Shown: positions 62,927 to 64,000 of the stretch, piece by piece | Layout: each line of letters begins with the position of its first letter | Numbering within the stretch: the first letter of the stretch is position 1 | Assembly (NCBI RefSeq): GCF_028294535.1 | Contig: NZ_JAQBIE010000020.1 | Span: 1-64,000, forward strand | Length of the DNA: 64,000 nucleotides | Direction of reading: 5' to 3' | DNA from: Paracoccus onchidii | GTDB taxonomy: Bacteria; Pseudomonadota; Alphaproteobacteria; Rhodobacterales; Rhodobacteraceae | Made by a program: the position numbers and the translations under genes | Notes under the pieces: model-generated | Databases searched by the model: none | What the model was told of the DNA's origin: nothing | What the model saw: the letters and a program-made list of their open reading frames with translations, nothing else

Positions 62927-64000
62927 ATGACGGACCCGCAAACGCCGACAGGCGAATTGCTTTCTGTTCCCGCGCTGCTGGCGCGCAATGTGGCGCGTTA
63001 TGGCAACCGGCCTGCCTATCGCGAGAAGGAATTCGGAATCTGGCAAAGCTGGACCTGGGCCGAGGCCGCCGAAGAAATCCGGGCGATGGCGCTGGGGTTC
63101 ATGGCATTGGGTCTGAAACAGGGCGATTATGTTGCGATCATCGGGCGCAACCGTCCCGCCCACTACTGGGGTATGATCGCCGCGCAGATGTGCGGCGCGA
63201 TTCCCGTGCCGCTGTATCAGGACGCCGTGGCCGAAGAGATGGCCTATGTTCTGGAACATTGCGGCGCACGCTTTGTCCTGTGCGGAGATCAGGAACAGGT
63301 CGACAAGGTTCTGGAGGTCGAGGAAACCGTCAAGGCTGTCGACCAGATCATCTATACCGATCGTCGCGGGATGCGGAAATACGACCATTCGCGCATGAAT
63401 GCCCTTGACGATGTGCAGGCTGAAGGTCGCGCCGCGGCGCAAAGGCTTGGGCCGGAACTGGATGCCCGTGCCGCTGCACTGGATTACGACAGCACCTGTG
63501 TGATGTTGTATACCAGTGGCACCACGGGCAAGCCCAAGGGCGTTGTGCTGTCAAATCGCAACATCATCGAAACGGCGCGAAATTCAGCCGAGTTCGACCA
63601 CCTGCGCCAAAGCGAGGAAATCGTCGCCTATCTGCCGATGGCATGGGTCGGAGATTTCATTTTCTCGCTTGGGCAGGCGATGTGGGCCGGCTTTACCGTC
63701 AATTGCCCCGAGGGTGCGCATACGATGATGACCGACATGCGCGAGATCGGGCCAACCTATTTCTTCGCGCCGCCGCGTGTCTTTGAAGGGCAGCTGACCA
63801 CGGTCATGATCCGCATGGAGGACGCAGGACGTTTCAAGAAATGGCTGTTCAGGCATTTCATGGCGGTCGCACAACGCGTCGGTCCTGCGCTTCTTGATGG
63901 CAAGCCGGTCGGTCCGGTTGACCGGCTGTCCTATGCATTGGGAAAGCTGTTCGTGTATGGACCGTTAAAGAACACGCTGGGATTGTCGCGGGTTCGGGTC
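62927..64000 (+). CDS. Long-chain acyl-CoA synthetase-like AMP-binding protein, 5' part
   Basis: 358 codons, open at the window end. AMP-forming ligase: LLARNVARYGNRPAYREKEF at the start, the P-loop YTSGTTGKPKG at 195-205, and LPMAWVGDFIFSLGQAMWAG after it. The large insert fits the long-chain FadD15/ACSBG-like type. GGGGAGG precedes ATG 62927. In alphaproteobacteria this type often sits beside branched-chain amino acid ABC transporter genes, which would lie beyond the window. Confidence 0.9.
   Translation, partial: MTDPQTPTGELLSVPALLARNVARYGNRPAYREKEFGIWQSWTWAEAAEEIRAMALGFMALGLKQGDYVAIIGRNRPAHYWGMIAAQMCGAIPVPLYQDAVAEEMAYVLEHCGARFVLCGDQEQVDKVLEVEETVKAVDQIIYTDRRGMRKYDHSRMNALDDVQAEGRAAAQRLGPELDARAAALDYDSTCVMLYTSGTTGKPKGVVLSNRNIIETARNSAEFDHLRQSEEIVAYLPMAWVGDFIFSLGQAMWAGFTVNCPEGAHTMMTDMREIGPTYFFAPPRVFEGQLTTVMIRMEDAGRFKKWLFRHFMAVAQRVGPALLDGKPVGPVDRLSYALGKLFVYGPLKNTLGLSRVRV

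Overview
The window is GC-rich chromosomal DNA from an alphaproteobacterium, almost certainly a member of the Rhodobacterales (Rhodobacteraceae/Paracoccaceae). The evidence is the gene content and order: dapF-mtaB, an HDAC-like hydrolase-xseB-ispA-dxs string, a flagellar block of the CtrA-controlled alphaproteobacterial type, bioBFDA, rsfS-rlmH-gpmI-envC-like-ctpA-rppH, and rpsO-pnp. It also has an IS5-family transposase of the type common in this group. The genus cannot be fixed from the sequence. Almost everything is core chromosome. No prophage, CRISPR array, defence island or secondary-metabolite cluster was found.

Layout. 1-560: the end of an IS5-type insertion element that appears to have cut a coding region, followed by decayed DNA. 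567-6845: tRNA-Lys, then dapF, mtaB, an HDAC/acetylpolyamine amidohydrolase relative, xseB, ispA and dxs (lysine/peptidoglycan precursor, tRNA modification, isoprenoid precursors), most of them overlapping by 1-4 bases. 6862-16872: a flagellar cluster transcribed outward from one shared control region (fliP-fliN-fliH-fliF leftward; fliL, DUF-type gene, motE-like, motA, small secreted protein, flhA, fliR, flhB, coiled-coil protein rightward). A TTAA-N7-TTAG candidate CtrA box sits in that shared region. 16966-21117: bioBFDA. 21054-24862: a secreted EEP-type phosphatase/nuclease, leuD, an opposite-strand membrane protein and leuC. 25124-32179: an MscS channel, rsfS (apparently with a CTG start), rlmH, gpmI, an EnvC-like LytM protein, ctpA and rppH.

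32226-44474: a small lipoprotein, an MltB-type lytic transglycosylase, a conserved unknown, a YbaK deacylase, divergent kynurenine formamidase and kynureninase, a two-adaptor RND efflux operon, msrB-msrA and a nitronate monooxygenase-like protein. 44608-50650: clpB with a clear sigma-32 promoter, pyrF, a Nudix-NfeD-SPFH operon and an N-formylglutamate amidohydrolase homologue. 50825-55646: tRNA-Val, rpmJ, a DUF1643 protein, a short RTX calcium-binding protein, rpsO and pnp, with terminators at several boundaries. 55757-64000: a two-gene surface-polysaccharide-like operon, a 1-Cys peroxiredoxin, an aldehyde dehydrogenase, a response regulator/hybrid kinase pair, and the first 358 codons of a long-chain acyl-CoA synthetase-like gene that runs off the window.

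No obviously new multi-gene system stands out. The best leads are the unassigned small proteins embedded in the flagellar export operon, the putative CtrA box, the CTG start of rsfS, a DapF whose second catalytic cysteine appears replaced by serine, hairpins in the pnp, pyrF and efflux leaders, and the unknown protein coupled to a KpsS-like gene. Gene identities rest on recognising family motifs by eye. No database search or computation was run.
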